Of a DNA stretch of 64,000 nucleotides, positions 12,047 to 24,353 are shown in pieces. A program made the translations under genes and the position numbers. This stretch comes from Canariomyces notabilis (Eukaryota; Ascomycota; Sordariomycetes; Sordariales; Chaetomiaceae): positions 375,629 through 439,628 of the forward strand of contig NW_027041827.1 in the NCBI RefSeq assembly GCF_033297395.1. Reading direction: 5' to 3'. The stretch's first letter is position 1, and every line of letters starts with the position of its first letter. The notes under the pieces were generated by a model. It saw only the letters and a program-made list of their open reading frames with translations, did no database searches and was not told the origin of the DNA.

Positions 12047-14928
12047 CTTGGCTGATCAGACCACACGAGTGTTCCTCTATCTCGATTCGACCCCTTTTCC
12101 TGTGCGTCCGGTTCGAAAGAGCGAGTGCGTTGCGGGTAAAAGAGCAAAGACCAGCCTGGCTGTAGAATGGAATGCCTGCCTGAGGGCGTCTATTACGAAG
12201 AAGATATTAAGATATAAAGGCCGCTAGAACCGAGAAGCCACAGGACAGAAAGAGGGACAGACTGAGCTGCTTGAAGGAGAGTGAAAGCAGACCAGCGCTT
12301 TGGGCGGGGGAAACGAACTTGAAGACAGGCGCTTTGGGATGGAGAAAGGAGGGAAGGAAGAAGCGAGATCCCAGCATCAAGGTGGGAAACGGTCTGAATA
12401 AAGACGAATCTGTTGCCAAGATGATCCCTATTCCGAGCCAGCGGCTGCTGACTCTTCCGGGACCCGTAATCACACTCGTGGAACAGAGCGCCCAGACAGG
12501 GCAGGGGGAGCGGGGGGGCAGGGACAAGCGGCAGCAGAGATCCTAGTGTAGAAACTAGAAAGTAGAAACCCTGCACGGGATCGGATCAGGATGGGAGGCG
12601 TCGTGGGAGTCGAGACTCGCCCCCCTTGTAGCGCTCGGAACTTGCCCAGACTGCCGAGCAAGATGACGTTGGTAGCTCCAATCCTCCTCCATCTCCGTCA
12701 AGCTCTCGTGTTCCAATCGAGGCGGCGGGGGGAACGAAGCTACTGCATGTGTCCAGATGGAAGGACTGAGGGAAGAGACATGTTCATGTTTCGTTTCGTC
12801 GTTTACAACCCCTGGAAGATACTCCGTATTGCGTACAGGTGTGATAGTGTACTGTGGTATGTAAGCGCGACCCTCGTCCACCTCTTCGCGGTTGCGCAGG
12901 GTCGGTCTTTGAGGCTCGAGGCATAAATCGGCCAATCAGACAGACGGGATCATGTTTAAGGTTGGGATGAAGTCTCTTTACCCCCGCTTCGGGACTCGGG
13001 TCGCAGACGGGGTCAGTGGGGTCCCTGGGGAAACTTAGCGGCAGCGCCACGCTACAGGCCTAATGTGGCCAATCAAAGTGAGCGCCAAGGCTAAGCTAGG
13101 GGGTTGCTTGGGTACGTACAGTACAACGCTGGAGGGATTTGCGACAGTGGCGCCCGCGACGACTGCGATGCACGTCTCAGACACGTTTCAATCAGACGGA
13201 CCGCAGCGTTACCCGAGCCTCAACTGCAACCGCCTCAATCTGCTTCCGAGTGCGTTAATGCTTGCTGCTGTCACTGACACTGAATTGCCAAGTGACACCA
13301 AGTGTATCCGTATCTGCTTGATCATGTCGATGGAGGATGCGGTCCTCGTCTGTTTCTTTGCAAGCCTATTCATCACTTCTTGGGCCGTACTGAATGGCTG
13401 GATTGCTCGAGCACGTGCTAGGCGATTCGAGGAATGGTCGGAGCATTGGTCCAGCACGCTGGATTGACCCCGTCGGCCTCGACCAAGCTAATCTGACGGC
13501 TGCGATGGTATGTATGGAACAGCATAAAGTTCGTCAAGGGTTAAAAGTGAACTTCCTTAATGGCAAGCTGAAAGCTGCCTTGGGTTCTTCGAAACATTGG
13601 CTAGATTGGCCATCCGCATGGACAACCGGGTTTCCTTGCGCAGGTGTCGCCTTCTCGAGTCAGGCAGCTCGGACCTTTTCCCCTCCCACGCATTCTGTGA
13701 CGTCGAGCATCTGCCGGCTGATGGCGACTTCTGTCTCTGGCTGGACAATCATGTCGCGGTTTCCTGCTGTAGTAAACGGCTCGACGGGAAGGACTCATTG
13801 TACTAGGTTGGGGGCCTTTCCAAGGTTCCAGGCTCGAAACTTCGTTGTCCTACCTATTGTATGTACATGTGTTTTGAGACCAGCCGATTCTCTTCCCAGA
13901 GATAGCCAAGCTCCAAACACTCCAAAACATAGGGTGGATAAATCTTCTCTAGCTTCTCAAGATTTAGGTGCACGCTCAAAACGTCCAAGATCACTGTCAC
14001 TTCAGCCTTATCTGAAGTCGAGTCATCCTAGAAATGGTCCGCTTGCTGATCCGCCCGTCAGGCAGGCCGGGCCAGGCACTGCGGCCCTGCGAGGTGGACA
14101 GAGCTTACCCCTGGAGGTTGGAGTCATTGGTCATTCAGTGGGGACGTAAAAAGAGACTGGTGTTTATAATATTAAGTGCATACTTCATTCGTTGGCATCT
14201 CCTGTGCCGACGGTTATCGCCTGTCGACTCACCGGCCTCGATGCCTAGTGAATTCGATGAGCATTGGGCAAAGGTGTGCGGGTTTTTACCGTTTTGTCCT
14301 GGTAGGCAAAATGCCCAACGCCGGAAGAGATCTAGCCAAGCTTCATCTCTTCTGTCTGCCCTGCAGATCAGACATCCTTCCGAGCTGCTTCGATGGCGAT
14401 CTATCCAAGTTCCGACCGCTGTAGAGTCAAGATGTAGTCGGTACACCTCATGCCGCCTCATGGAGCGCATTTGTCGCTCTTCATGCCGTCCACTCAATGA
14501 AACAGCTGCTGCACCAATCAGACTCGAGCTGGGAAATGCCACATCCGCTAAAGCGCACGAATGAGGTCGTGGTACTGAACTATTAGACGGGCTGGCTTGT
14601 GTGTTCTGCCTCTGCTTTCATCCTTCTGCCCCTGTCCCCTCTTTTAACCTCCTCAGCAGCATCTCTTACAGCTCCAGCCTACTGCATCTGTAATGCTGCT
14701 GTGTATCCGACAAGACCTCCATAAATGCACCAACCTACAATAATCCAGAGGAAACTTATACCATCTTGGAGATACCTCGGAGAGGTAATCCGCTTTATCA
14801 ATCTTCGTCTGTCTCCTGTCACCTTCCTTGCTCGAAGAAGCCACGTACATGCTCGGATCCGTATCCGATTCCATCCCATGTTGAAAAGATATGCTCGGGC
14901 TCATGGTAGTACATTGTCGCCCTGCCAT
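12047..14928. other. gene-poor stretch of about 2.9 kb
   Basis: This is the longest region without a recognisable gene. Open frames up to 251 codons (13394-14149, +) have no domain-like composition and no supporting splice pattern. The recurrent motifs TACTCCGTA (12820-12828) and GTACAGTAC (13116-13124) are present. No transposon ends or tRNA were detected by eye. Confidence 0.5.
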
Positions 14929-17900
14929 CTACAGTGCGTATGGGTTGAGCGACCGGATGGTCAAACACCTGCCATCTTTGTTAGCCGTGCAAAGGGGGAA
15001 AATAAACCACGCCAGATACTTACGGTGGGCTCTTGGTGAGATCCGTCTTCAGAATTACCGGCACCCGCGTCATCTCCGTCACATCCTGGATGTATTCACC
15101 GCCTTCTTCTCTCAACTTGAACAGCTTCAAGTACTTCTCCTTATTCGTCAGTCTCGTCTCCGGAACGTCAGTGGTAGGCACCTTCGAATCCGACCGAGTG
15201 CGGTGGAGGGTCCCGGCTGCCTCTGCCGAGGACCTGGTTGGCGAGCCGGGAACGCTTTGTGTCGGTCGCTCCGCCAGCGAGGCGCCTGCCATAGCTTCAG
15301 TAATATCAGACGCGTTATCCTCCTCGTCATCGAAGAGGGCATCGACGTCGTCCGTCGAGATGGTGCCCGTTTCTGTTTGCTTCCTAGCTGCCTCTTCACG
15401 CTCCTTTTTGGCCCTCTCAGCTTCTTCGGCCTGACGAGCAGCAGCTAATGCGTTGGAAATCCTTTGCGACGCCGCAGCCTTGGGGCGCTCATCTTCCGGC
15501 ACGTAGGCCGAGCTTGGAACGCCCTTCTCCCAGTAGAGCTCCAAGATTCTCTTCTCCTTCCTGAACTCGGCCTTCTTCAACGGCAGCTGGTCGCAATGCA
15601 CACGCTTCTCGAAGCCCCACTCGGGAATGAGCACATCAAAGGCTGACTCGTACACGCAAATGACAATGCCTTCACTAATCAAATCGCCATTGACCTCCTG
15701 GCGCTTCTTGTCCATATTGCGGCAGGATTCAATGTGGATGCTTTGCTCCTGGGCGTTCTGTGCCGAGTCCTTCTTGGTGTTGCAGGACTCGACCGTCTTA
15801 ACCAAATTCTCCAGATCTTCGTTGTACTCAACCTTGCCTTCCGAAAGAACAGATTCTAGCTGGCGGTGGACGAGGATGTCGGCATAGCGTCTGGTAGGGC
15901 TTGTGAAGTGAGTGTACAACGGCAAGTTCAGCGAGTAGTGAGCCCAAAGGTGCTTGGCTGTCTTGCCCGCAATGAAGTACTTGGCCCGCTGCATTGACTT
16001 GAGGAGTAGTGTCTCCATGCCCTTTCTGATTTCGGCATCTTCAACCTTGAAGAGGCTGTTTTGCAGCGATCCACTGCTGGAGGGGTCAATCTCGTAGCCA
16101 AGAGCCGTCATGCGTTCAACAAAGGTCTGTAGGCGGCGGGAATTGGGCGCAGGGTGACGACGCAGGAGGGCTTTGTCAGGAAGGCCCCGGGCCAAACGCT
16201 GGGCAACGTAAGCATTGGCCTTGTGCATGAGCTCCTCGGCAAGTTCCGTTGCCGGGGTTGTGTCGAAGATGTTGTGCTTGACAGGAATATTCTCATCGTC
16301 CAGTTGCTGGAGGAGGCGAAGCGGCGCAATGGGCTCACCGCCCGCTCCAAGCCGCGCCTCGCGGAACTTCTGGGTGATCATCTACAAGCAACCGCTGTTA
16401 GCATGGGTCATAGACTTGGTCTCACAAAGCAGACTTACGTGGAGCATCTGAATGTCTTTGACATCAGCGGCTTCGTGCGAGAAGCCAGCACCACCCGACA
16501 AGGCCTCATCAAGCTGAGCGAGGGAAACCTTGCCGGCGCTCTTGACTATGCCTTTCCCAATCCAAATATCGCTTTCGGCGACAGCACCAGTATGTGGATT
16601 GACATGGAAGACAATGCTGACAGTTAGGCGATCCTGGTTGGGTGTAATCGAACAAACCTCGCTGGACAGCTTCGGCGGAAGCATGGCACAAAATCTGTTC
16701 ACCAGATGGACGGCAGTGCCGCGTTTCTTCGCCTCTCTGTCAACAAGGGAGTTGGGCTTTACAAAATGGGTGACATCCGGGATGTGGATGCCGATCTCAA
16801 CCTTGCCATCAGGCAGTGACTTGACATGCACGCCGTTTCCAAGTTCGGCGGAGCCGTCCAAATCAAGAGTGAAAACCTTGTCGTTGCGGAAGTCGCGGCG
16901 AGAGGCAATAGCAGCCTCATCTTCTTTCGCAATCGTCCAGTCCTGAAGACCGACACTGCGTAAGACGGCGTCTGAGAATTCGTCGGACGAGAAATTGTTA
17001 TCTCGGAGCAGTGCGTCTGTCTCAACCTTCAGATCGCCCATCTTACCGAGCTTCTCAACCAGGGTACCAAACGGATGTAGTGAGGTGATGGGCCAGCGCT
17101 TGATGCAGGCCACGAAGATCTGATCGGCATATTCTTGATGCTTCTCAACAAAGTCGCGGGGAGCCTGCTCGGTTGGTATAGCAATCAGCGGAACACGCTT
17201 GTCGGTCGGCTTGAACCACACAATCTTTGGCTTCTCCTGAGGTCGGGTGTCCTGTTGCCGAGACATGCTCCCATCCCGCGCAGCTCGCTCCGCCTCTTGC
17301 TTCTCCCTGGTCGCCTGACTGCTGGGCCGGAGAAGACCCAGTGTGCCGGAGAACATCTGCCCTGCCACTCGCTCGATGACAGCAACAATGTGACCGGCGT
17401 AAAGCGGTTTCTGCTCATCACTGATCTCCTCCTCTTCTACAAGAAGAAGGCTCTGGCCTTCAACTTCAACATCATCGTTCTTCTTTTGAGTAGGCCGTTG
17501 CCTGAGACTGCCGCGCCGGCGGATACTGCCATCGCCGCCGTTATCATCTCCGTTGCCGTTGGCTTGTCCGGTGCCGGCTGTGGATCCGGAACGGGTGTCG
17601 GTGATATCCTTGCGTTTCTTCTTCTCTTCCTTTTCCCGCTTCTGGGACCATACCTCATCCACATCAAGGAGCTCGACTGCGACGAGATCGCCTTCAAGCG
17701 CACGGTTTCGGTCTTTGCTCCCGCAGATGAAAATGTCAGCATCGAGGAGGCCATCCTGAGTGGCGACATATGCATCGCTTCTGTTTTTCTTGTTGACGCG
17801 GAGTATGCCGGAGACGAGCTGCCCATCTCCCAGGAGGGCGGGAAGGGTTGCTTGCGGGAGATAGGGGGTAAAGAGAGTCTTGCGTTGCTGTTGTTGTTGC

Positions 17901-19255
17901 TGCTGAGGTTGCTGAGCTGCCAGTTGAGGGGCATGCTGGCTGGCTTGGAGTCCGGCCATGTGCTGGCCGTTCATCTGGGCAACCTGCAGTGCCTGCAGCT
18001 GGTTGAGTTGCATGGGGTTGAGCTGCTGCCCCGGGTAAATGGGGATCATCATCTGGCCTGGGATCTGCATCAACTGCGGTGACTGGGTGGGGTATTGGAA
18101 AGCCCCAAGAGAAGCCATGGACTGATGGCTGACGGAACTACGATTACGGTGGCCTGGCTGGAATCCTTGGCTCTGGTTGGCAGCGCCAGTCTGATCCTGG
18201 CTTTGGTTCTGGCTTTGGTTGCGCCAGTTGCTGTCAAAATTTCGAGAGGAAGTGCGTGCATGGCCACCACCGCCGCCACGACGCGAGAAATCACCACCTA
18301 GGCCGCCACGGCCGTTCGCGCCGACAGCCATGCTCTGGCTCCGGCCGTGGCCGCCGCCACGACCACCGCGGAAAGACGGGGCTGGCGCCGTCTGGCTTTC
18401 TGGTGGAGCCTGCGTGGTCGCTGCGCCCTTTGCTTCGTCCTCTTGCTTTTCAGCAGAGCCCGAAGCGCCAGGGCCAGGGAACTGGAAGCCGGATGTAGTG
18501 CGCTTCTGCTGCGCGAGCTCGGCGGCCTTCTTGGCGTCGGCCAGGGCCAGCGAGTGACGTCTCTGATGACCACCTCCGGATCCGCCGCCGCCGCGACCTC
18601 CACGGCTGCCAGTGTTCTCCCTGGCCTGGGCTTGCGAGTTATCGAAGCTGCCAAACGCGGAGCCAGACGCGCCAGAGGAGGGAGCGGGCGGCGGGCCCAT
18701 GCCCATGTTGGGAAGAGCTGACTGATTACGGCGATGTGATAGGGGCTGTGTTGGTGGCGCCAGAGACACCGTCTGCTGGGGAATCTGAGCTGGAAATTGG
18801 AAGCCGGCTTGCGGCATGTTGGTCATGGCGACCTGCTGTAGAGGGTTGAAGCCGCCAGCACCGAGGGTCTGCCCGGGAAGCATGGCCATCTGCTGGTAGG
18901 CTTGGAGCGTCTGCTGCTGCTGCTGCAACAGCTCAATCTGTTGCTGGATGGCGACCTGATCCACTGGAAGAGAAGCCGGATCAGCCACAATACTCTTTTC
19001 GCAGGAGCTCACGCGCTTGTCCGATGGCGGAGCGGGGATCGACTGGCTGGGAGCAAGCAAAAGGGGGCAAAAAGTAAATAAGAAAATAATCAACTTACTG
19101 CCGGGATTCGCAAACATGCTCATCAATGGTGTGAGCTCTGATGGGCTTCGGCGATGGGCAATGTGCAGCCGGCGGCCAGCAGGACCAGGAACACCTCCAG
19201 GTTGAGGCTGACCCTGTTGCTGCTGCTGTGCCTGCTGCTGCTGCTGCTGCTCCAT
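14929..19255 (-). CDS. SSD1: Ssd1-family RNA-binding protein (RNase II/Dis3-like pseudonuclease)
   Basis: Four exons (19255-19099, 18963-16439, 16381-15024, 14968-14929) close in frame to 1,359 aa. The first intron must use the distal acceptor at 18964-18966, giving NPG-MDQVAIQQQ; the nearer acceptor causes a stop. Exon 4 encodes only CLTIRSLNPYAL. The N-terminal ~400 residues are disordered, with polyglutamine, RGG-like glycine/arginine stretches and short basic RRxS-type sites (for example RRSPSEL) that in homologues are targets of the NDR kinase Cbk1/COT1. A cold-shock domain starts near residue 412 and an RNB domain near 745. In the RNB catalytic motif the acidic cluster of active nucleases is replaced (TLDLDGSAELGNG), as known for Ssd1. 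It binds mRNAs for cell-wall and polarity proteins and controls their translation. It is divergent from GLE1. Confidence 0.95.
19216..19252 (+). repeat. CTG/CAG trinucleotide tract encoding polyglutamine of SSD1
   Basis: This interrupted CTG run on the + strand reads as Gln codons at the very N-terminus of SSD1 on the - strand. Similar shorter tracts occur at 18911-18926 and 17885-17922 in the same gene. Confidence 0.85.
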
Positions 19256-20945
19256 TGCTGCGGTTTTGGAGCGGCGGCAATTGCTGATAGAGACGGGTCT
19301 CTAAATGCACGTGGAGTGCTAGGCACGATGATTCAGATGCGTTCGCACGCGGCAGTGGACAGAAAGTCGTCGGTTTGTGTTCAGCAGCCGGATGGAGTTG
19401 GCAATTATTGTGCTTTGGGTATGGATTTTGCGGAGGCGTGCTTCTGCAAGATTTCGAGCCCAAGGAAGGTAGTCAAACGAAAAGATTGGAAATGCCAAAA
19501 GAGACTGTGAAGGAGAGATGAACGGGCTTGATGGGAAATGGCTGATAGGCCAGAAGCCTGGAGCCTGGAAGGGGGGAATGTGTTGAAGGAGGGTGCGAGC
19601 GAAGAGGAACCCAAAACGTTGTTGATGACGATGGAGTGAAGGTAGATATGCAGCTCAGCAGGAAGGATGCTCCAGGCCTGATCTTGGTTCAGGACACCGT
19701 GCGCTGGGTCCCCATGCTCCTAGCTACCGAAAGGGTTAAAACAGTGAAAGGGTTAGGAAAGTGGAGCCGCTGCTTTGCCTAACGTTAGCGTAGTTGTGAG
19801 GGGCCGATAGGGGGAGGCTTGGCCACCGAGGCTGCACCATCACCATCCACTACAATACGGATACGGTACTCCGTAATGTATCCCAGTTGGACCCTGAGTT
19901 TTGATGCAGCTACATTGCAGCTTGATTTTAACTATCATGTCCCGAGGACAAACGAATGGCTCTCACAGTACCAAGTTTGGCTTTGCGCAAGCCGAGATAC
20001 GGGAATGTTTATATGCTGGAAAAGCAAACGGGGCACTCTAATGTCGGGTCAGGTTAAGTACCTCAACAGGGCCCCAGTCATGATTACCGGCTCCAACGTA
20101 TACCGGTAGGCTGGCGCGGCACAATGCTGATGTTCCAACAAGACGGGAGGCTACAGCCTTGCTCCTCAGCTGTCGAGAAAAGTTGCGCCGCAGCAAGTGC
20201 GCATGGCACAACGTAGTGCGAAACATCAAGCACCAAGGAATAGATCTATGTGACTCAGTAATGATAGACATGCCCTATGATTTTCGAGCCATGGTTTGGA
20301 CCACATAGAGCAACGAGATAAAAGGACGTAAGGTAGGTATTAACTCTATATTAGTACTGGTAATGGTGAGGAGGCTTGGTAACTTAACTTTGTGGACCCC
20401 TCTTATATACGAGGCAAGTAGCTCTCCTGACTTCTGAAGCGATGTTCAATCCCGAGAAAGTGCCTAGTATGGATCGCGGGGTTGGCGACCAGTTTCCAAG
20501 CATTCATACCACCAGACGTAGGTAGTCTTGGAAAGAGGAAACATATGTACATACAATCAACTGTCTGCTGGACTCTTGTCTGCGGCGAAGAAAGGAACTC
20601 AACTTCCGGAAAGAGTTCGGTTTGACCTCGTGAAACGTTAGCAGGGTTAGGGTAACGTTAGCTCAGTCCGGCATTGCAGGCTATGATTACAAGAGTATTG
20701 AGTTGACTTGCATCTGTTCTCTATTTAATACAAACCAACAGCAAGTCCCGACCTAGGGATAGATAATGTGAAGCCGCCTGGTTTTAACCTGGAACAACTC
20801 GAACTGCTTCGACCGCTGTCAAACGACGAATTTTTAACAACGCGATCCAGTGTATTCGGTCACCGAGAAGACGCGACGTCCCAAGGTAGCCTCCACGAGA
20901 TCATGGCTCGATAGGTGTATCCGCTCAAATTGCAAACAAACCACA
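19256..20945. other. divergent promoter region SSD1/GLE1
   Basis: About 1.7 kb without a convincing gene. It holds long leaders for both flanking genes, TACTCCGTA at 19867-19875 and three copies of AACGTTAGC (19781, 20634, 20654). An ATG at 20850 is in frame with GLE1 but in poorer context than the start at 20946. Confidence 0.6.
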
Positions 20946-22666
20946 ATGGCATCGCCTTCCTCTTCCCAGCCGCCGAGCTCCCGCTGGTCAAGTCCGCACC
21001 GGTCCTCAGTCATCGAAGAGATTCTAGCCGACGACAGGAATTCAGAAGCGCGGCATAAACAACTCCTTGAGGCCGCGAAGAAGGAGCACGACCGTGTCAG
21101 GGAGGATGCGGAGAGAGTATATCGTCAGCAACTGCAAAAGGAAGAGAGGCAACGGCTTCTCGACAAGATACGGGAGGAGGAAGAAAGAGTCAGACGCGAG
21201 GAAGAACTTGCCGCAGAGCGTGTGAGGTTGAATGAGATCAAATCGAAACAGATCGTTATTCCGCCTGCCTTACCTGACCCTAAGCCCCCTACCGCACCGA
21301 CAGTCAATGGAAAGACAGCTGCAGCCGTAACTGCCTTTCCGGCTGCCAAAGGCGATGCCGTTCCACCTGCGCCAGGACAGACCAACGGTGTCAAGATTCA
21401 GCAACCGACGGAGCCCGTAGCCCAGGCTTCATCAAGTCTATTCGGCACCAAGCCGCAACTGGGTGCCACATCAGGCACACAATCTTTATTCCCGGCTTCC
21501 TCTGCTGCTCCTAACAAAGCACCGGAACCGGTGAAACCGTCAAGTTCGGCCTTGGGGATTGGCAACCTGCTCAATGGTGCACCCCAGACGAATGGCATCA
21601 AGACAGACTCTGGGGCGTCGCGTCCGCTCGCCCCTCCACCTGCCGATTCAGTTCCTGATCGATACACTGAGATACACAAGAATCTCAAGCACTTGCGGAA
21701 GTCCATGATGGACCAGAGCAAAGCAAACGCAGCAGTGAAAGCACGAATGGGCGACATGAGACGAGAGATCAGGAAATCTGTCGGGCAACTTACCGTCTCC
21801 TCCGGAGCTCCGGGGACGAATAAGACACAGGTATGGATATGTTGTCATTGAGCTCACTGCAGTTTATTTTCTAACAAGGCATACAGCAACAAAAAATTCT
21901 TGGCCTGCTGCGTGAGGCCCTCTCAAACCAGGTACAATCCAATCTGGTGGACCCCAAGGATTATGTCCTTGAGCCTCGAGAGCCTGTGGAGGGCGCAGTG
22001 CACAACGACCCCTTGTTGCCTTCAATATTCATTTATCTTCTGAACATTTTCGCAAAAGCGGCTATCTCTCAGTTCATCAACGAGGCGGGAGCTAGACCAG
22101 AGACCGCCGATCCGGTGGGTGTCTGCGTCGCCGCAACCTTTTCAGAGTTTGACTTCCTTTGGCGCGGCAAGTCGATGATCGACATTCTGCTCGCCAAGTT
22201 CAGGATCGTCTGCCCAGTTCTTTTTGGCTACCGGGGCAGTGAGAAGACGCAGCAGGGAAGAGAAAGGTTAGGCTGGTGGAAGGATAACGGCCAGTGGGTT
22301 ACGGAGCAACAGCACATGGACCGCATGACTGGCCTTGGAGCAGGCTTCGCCTCAATATCGCTCCGGAAGTTCGGACAATCAAAGAAAGACAACCCTTACC
22401 CTGCGCGGAATTACTGGACGGCCATGGCAAGGATTGTCAATACGCCGCCAGACGAGATTTCGAACACGCAGTGCGTCGTGTTAAAGTCAATGATTCAGAA
22501 CTACGAACAGAAGTTCATTGAATTTTACGGCTCTGCGGCGATCGCGGCCCTCAGGACGGCACTAGTCGAGTTTCCAGCAAAAGCACCGCAGAAATCGGCA
22601 GCGGTCAATTCAGTGGAGGTCCTAGCGCAGGTGCTTAAGAGGGATACTGGCTTGGTTCTCCGATAA
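20946..22666 (+). CDS. GLE1: nucleoporin / mRNA export factor Gle1
   Basis: Two exons, 20946-21830 and 21887-22666, give 554 aa. The start lies in CACAATGG; an in-frame ATG at 20850 would add 32 residues. The N-terminus (about 25-100) is a highly charged coiled coil (EEERVRREEELAAERVRLNE). A low-complexity linker with LFG-type repeats (SSLFGTKPQ) follows, and the C-terminal GLE1 helical domain starts near residue 235 (PDRYTEIHKNLKHLRK) and ends around 540. Features such as DPLLPSIFIYLLNIFAKA and the C-terminal KFIEFYGSAAIAALR fit the family. Gle1 sits on the cytoplasmic face of the nuclear pore, where with inositol hexakisphosphate it activates the DEAD-box protein Dbp5 for mRNP release. Confidence 0.93.
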
Positions 22667-22973
22667 ACTTGTATATCATAGTGTTACGGGATATGGTGGT
22701 ATGCATGTGCTACGGCGGTCGGTCTTGTGGGTTTAGCATAGAGGGCAGAATCTCAGGGAAAGGGGGCCACATTTGCCTTTCGCAAGAGGTCAGGGGCAGA
22801 GCTGCCTCGTGGATTTCGGCCTAGGTACTCAAGCAAAAGATCCCGAAGAAAATAATAAAAGGACCCCAAAACGCCCGATGACCAAAGTCCTCCGTCTATC
22901 TATAGGATTTCACGAATTGTCTGCACTCACAGAACGCGCCTTGATAACCAGCCCAACACCGGAATCCCAAACC
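22667..22973. other. intergenic between convergent GLE1 and TLG1
   Basis: About 300 nt of 3' flanks. No further feature is recognised. Confidence 0.6.
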
Positions 22974-23803
22974 TCACAACACCAAGAGCAAGATCAATAA
23001 AATAATCAAGACAACAATCAAGACCCCGATGCAGCAGCTATTCAGCCGATCCTCATTCCGCCGCATCACATAGCGGAGCTTCTCCATGCCCGTCTGCAGC
23101 CGACCGCCCACCCGATCCGCCATCCGGTCCACAGTGTCAAGCATGTCGAGCTGCTCCTCCAGCTCGCGGCCCATGTCCTCCCCCTGGCGCCGCAGGTTCC
23201 CGACCGTCTGGAACACCCCGTCGAGATGCTCGTCCTGCTCCCGCATCATGACCAACTGCTGCTGCCGCTCAAACTCGGCAACATAATCCTCCCCCCCTTC
23301 CCCCGCGGTCTCAAACGCCGACGGGTCGGGCAGGTCGCTGTTGTTGTTGCTTTTCTTTGTACTGGTGGTGGAGGAGGTAGCCTTGGCGAGCTCCTCGCGC
23401 ATGTCCTCAATCTCGCCGCCGACTTCTTGCACGAGGCGCTTGCGCCGCGCAACCTCGCCCGCGTCGAGGCCATACTGGGCGGGCGCCGACTCGACGGCCT
23501 TGACTGACTCGACGAGGTCGGCGAGGTCCTCCGCGAGCGAGGTCAGAGACGATTCGAGGTCCGCGCGGGCCGAGGCGAGCTCGGGCGATGGGCCGCCTGT
23601 GGCGGTGCTGGTGAGGGAGCGGATGCGCAGGTACGAGGTGAAGAGGGATCGGGTGGATTGGAGTTGCGCGAGAACATCCCTGGAGGTATTTCACATCAGT
23701 TCTGGGCCGGGTACCGACTAAACTAGCCGGAGCAGGGGATTGCGTTTGCGGCTTACTGTTGAACCTGGAGGAACGGATCCTCCTCGTTCGTCGACGACAT
23801 CAT
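22974..23803 (-). CDS. TLG1: t-SNARE Tlg1 / syntaxin-6 family
   Basis: Two exons, 23803-23757 and 23679-22974, give 250 aa. The first exon encodes MMSSTNEEDPFLQVQ, the typical start of Tlg1/syntaxin 6, and the splice continues into DVLAQLQSTRSLF. Residues about 1-100 form the N-terminal three-helix domain. A Ser/Asn-rich linker follows, then the Qc-SNARE heptad region (about 165-225; MREQDEHLDGVFQTVGNL, central Gln in the zero layer) and a C-terminal hydrophobic tail anchor (GVLIVVLIILLILLLVL). It mediates endosome to late-Golgi fusion. The alternative assignment to another Qc SNARE is less likely given the N-terminal motif. Confidence 0.88.
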
Positions 23804-24353
23804 CCCGCGCCGTGATGGGTCACGTTATGAGCTCAGTTCTGTCATTAGACAGCCAGTATCTGAGCATAGCGTCAAATACCGTCTCTAGGGAGTCTAAAGT
23901 GTCTGTGAATGCAGTCTTGACCTGGATGGATGGTGACGTTTCTACCGAGCCCGGTTTCGCGATCAGCTGCCACGAAGCCGGAGACCTGAGCTTGTATCGT
24001 ACAATGTTCGAATGGTGTAACGACATTGTATGGTACTACTGTATTTACACGGCCGTTGAACGTGTATCAAATGTATTGACGTCGAGTTTATCGTAACTTA
24101 CGCGCTGTGTAACTTACGAGCATTTCACTAATACCATACCCTTGTCGAGGAAGGTACAGTACGTAATTAATACCTGCCAGGCCGGAGCAAGGACCCCTGT
24201 AAGCTGGGGGTTGAAGCTCATCAATTGCGCATTTGAAACGTAGCTTCAACAGCACCCTTTATCCTGTGATATTCCCCGCCCATCTGTTCAATTGATTTGG
24301 ACGTGGCCTTTACCTTTTCTTCCCATCACGCTGCTGGATATCAAACTGCAACC
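23804..24353. other. divergent promoter TLG1/cyclophilin
   Basis: 550 nt between two divergent starts. It contains GTACAGTAC at 24154-24162. No gene is seen. Confidence 0.6.

Noticed and set aside
13394..14149. 251-codon open frame in the gene-poor stretch
   Set aside because: Random-looking composition, no motif, no plausible start context or splice partners.
18967..19098. Reading the SSD1 N-terminal open frame without an intron (KLIIFLFTFCPLLL...)
   Set aside because: The segment begins with a consensus donor GTAAGT and ends with TTCCAG; removing it restores NPG-MDQVAIQQQ known from Ssd1 homologues.
20644..20660. Telomere-like GGGTTAGGGTAACG sequence
   Set aside because: Only about two TTAGGG-like units, no array, and flanked by ordinary genes.
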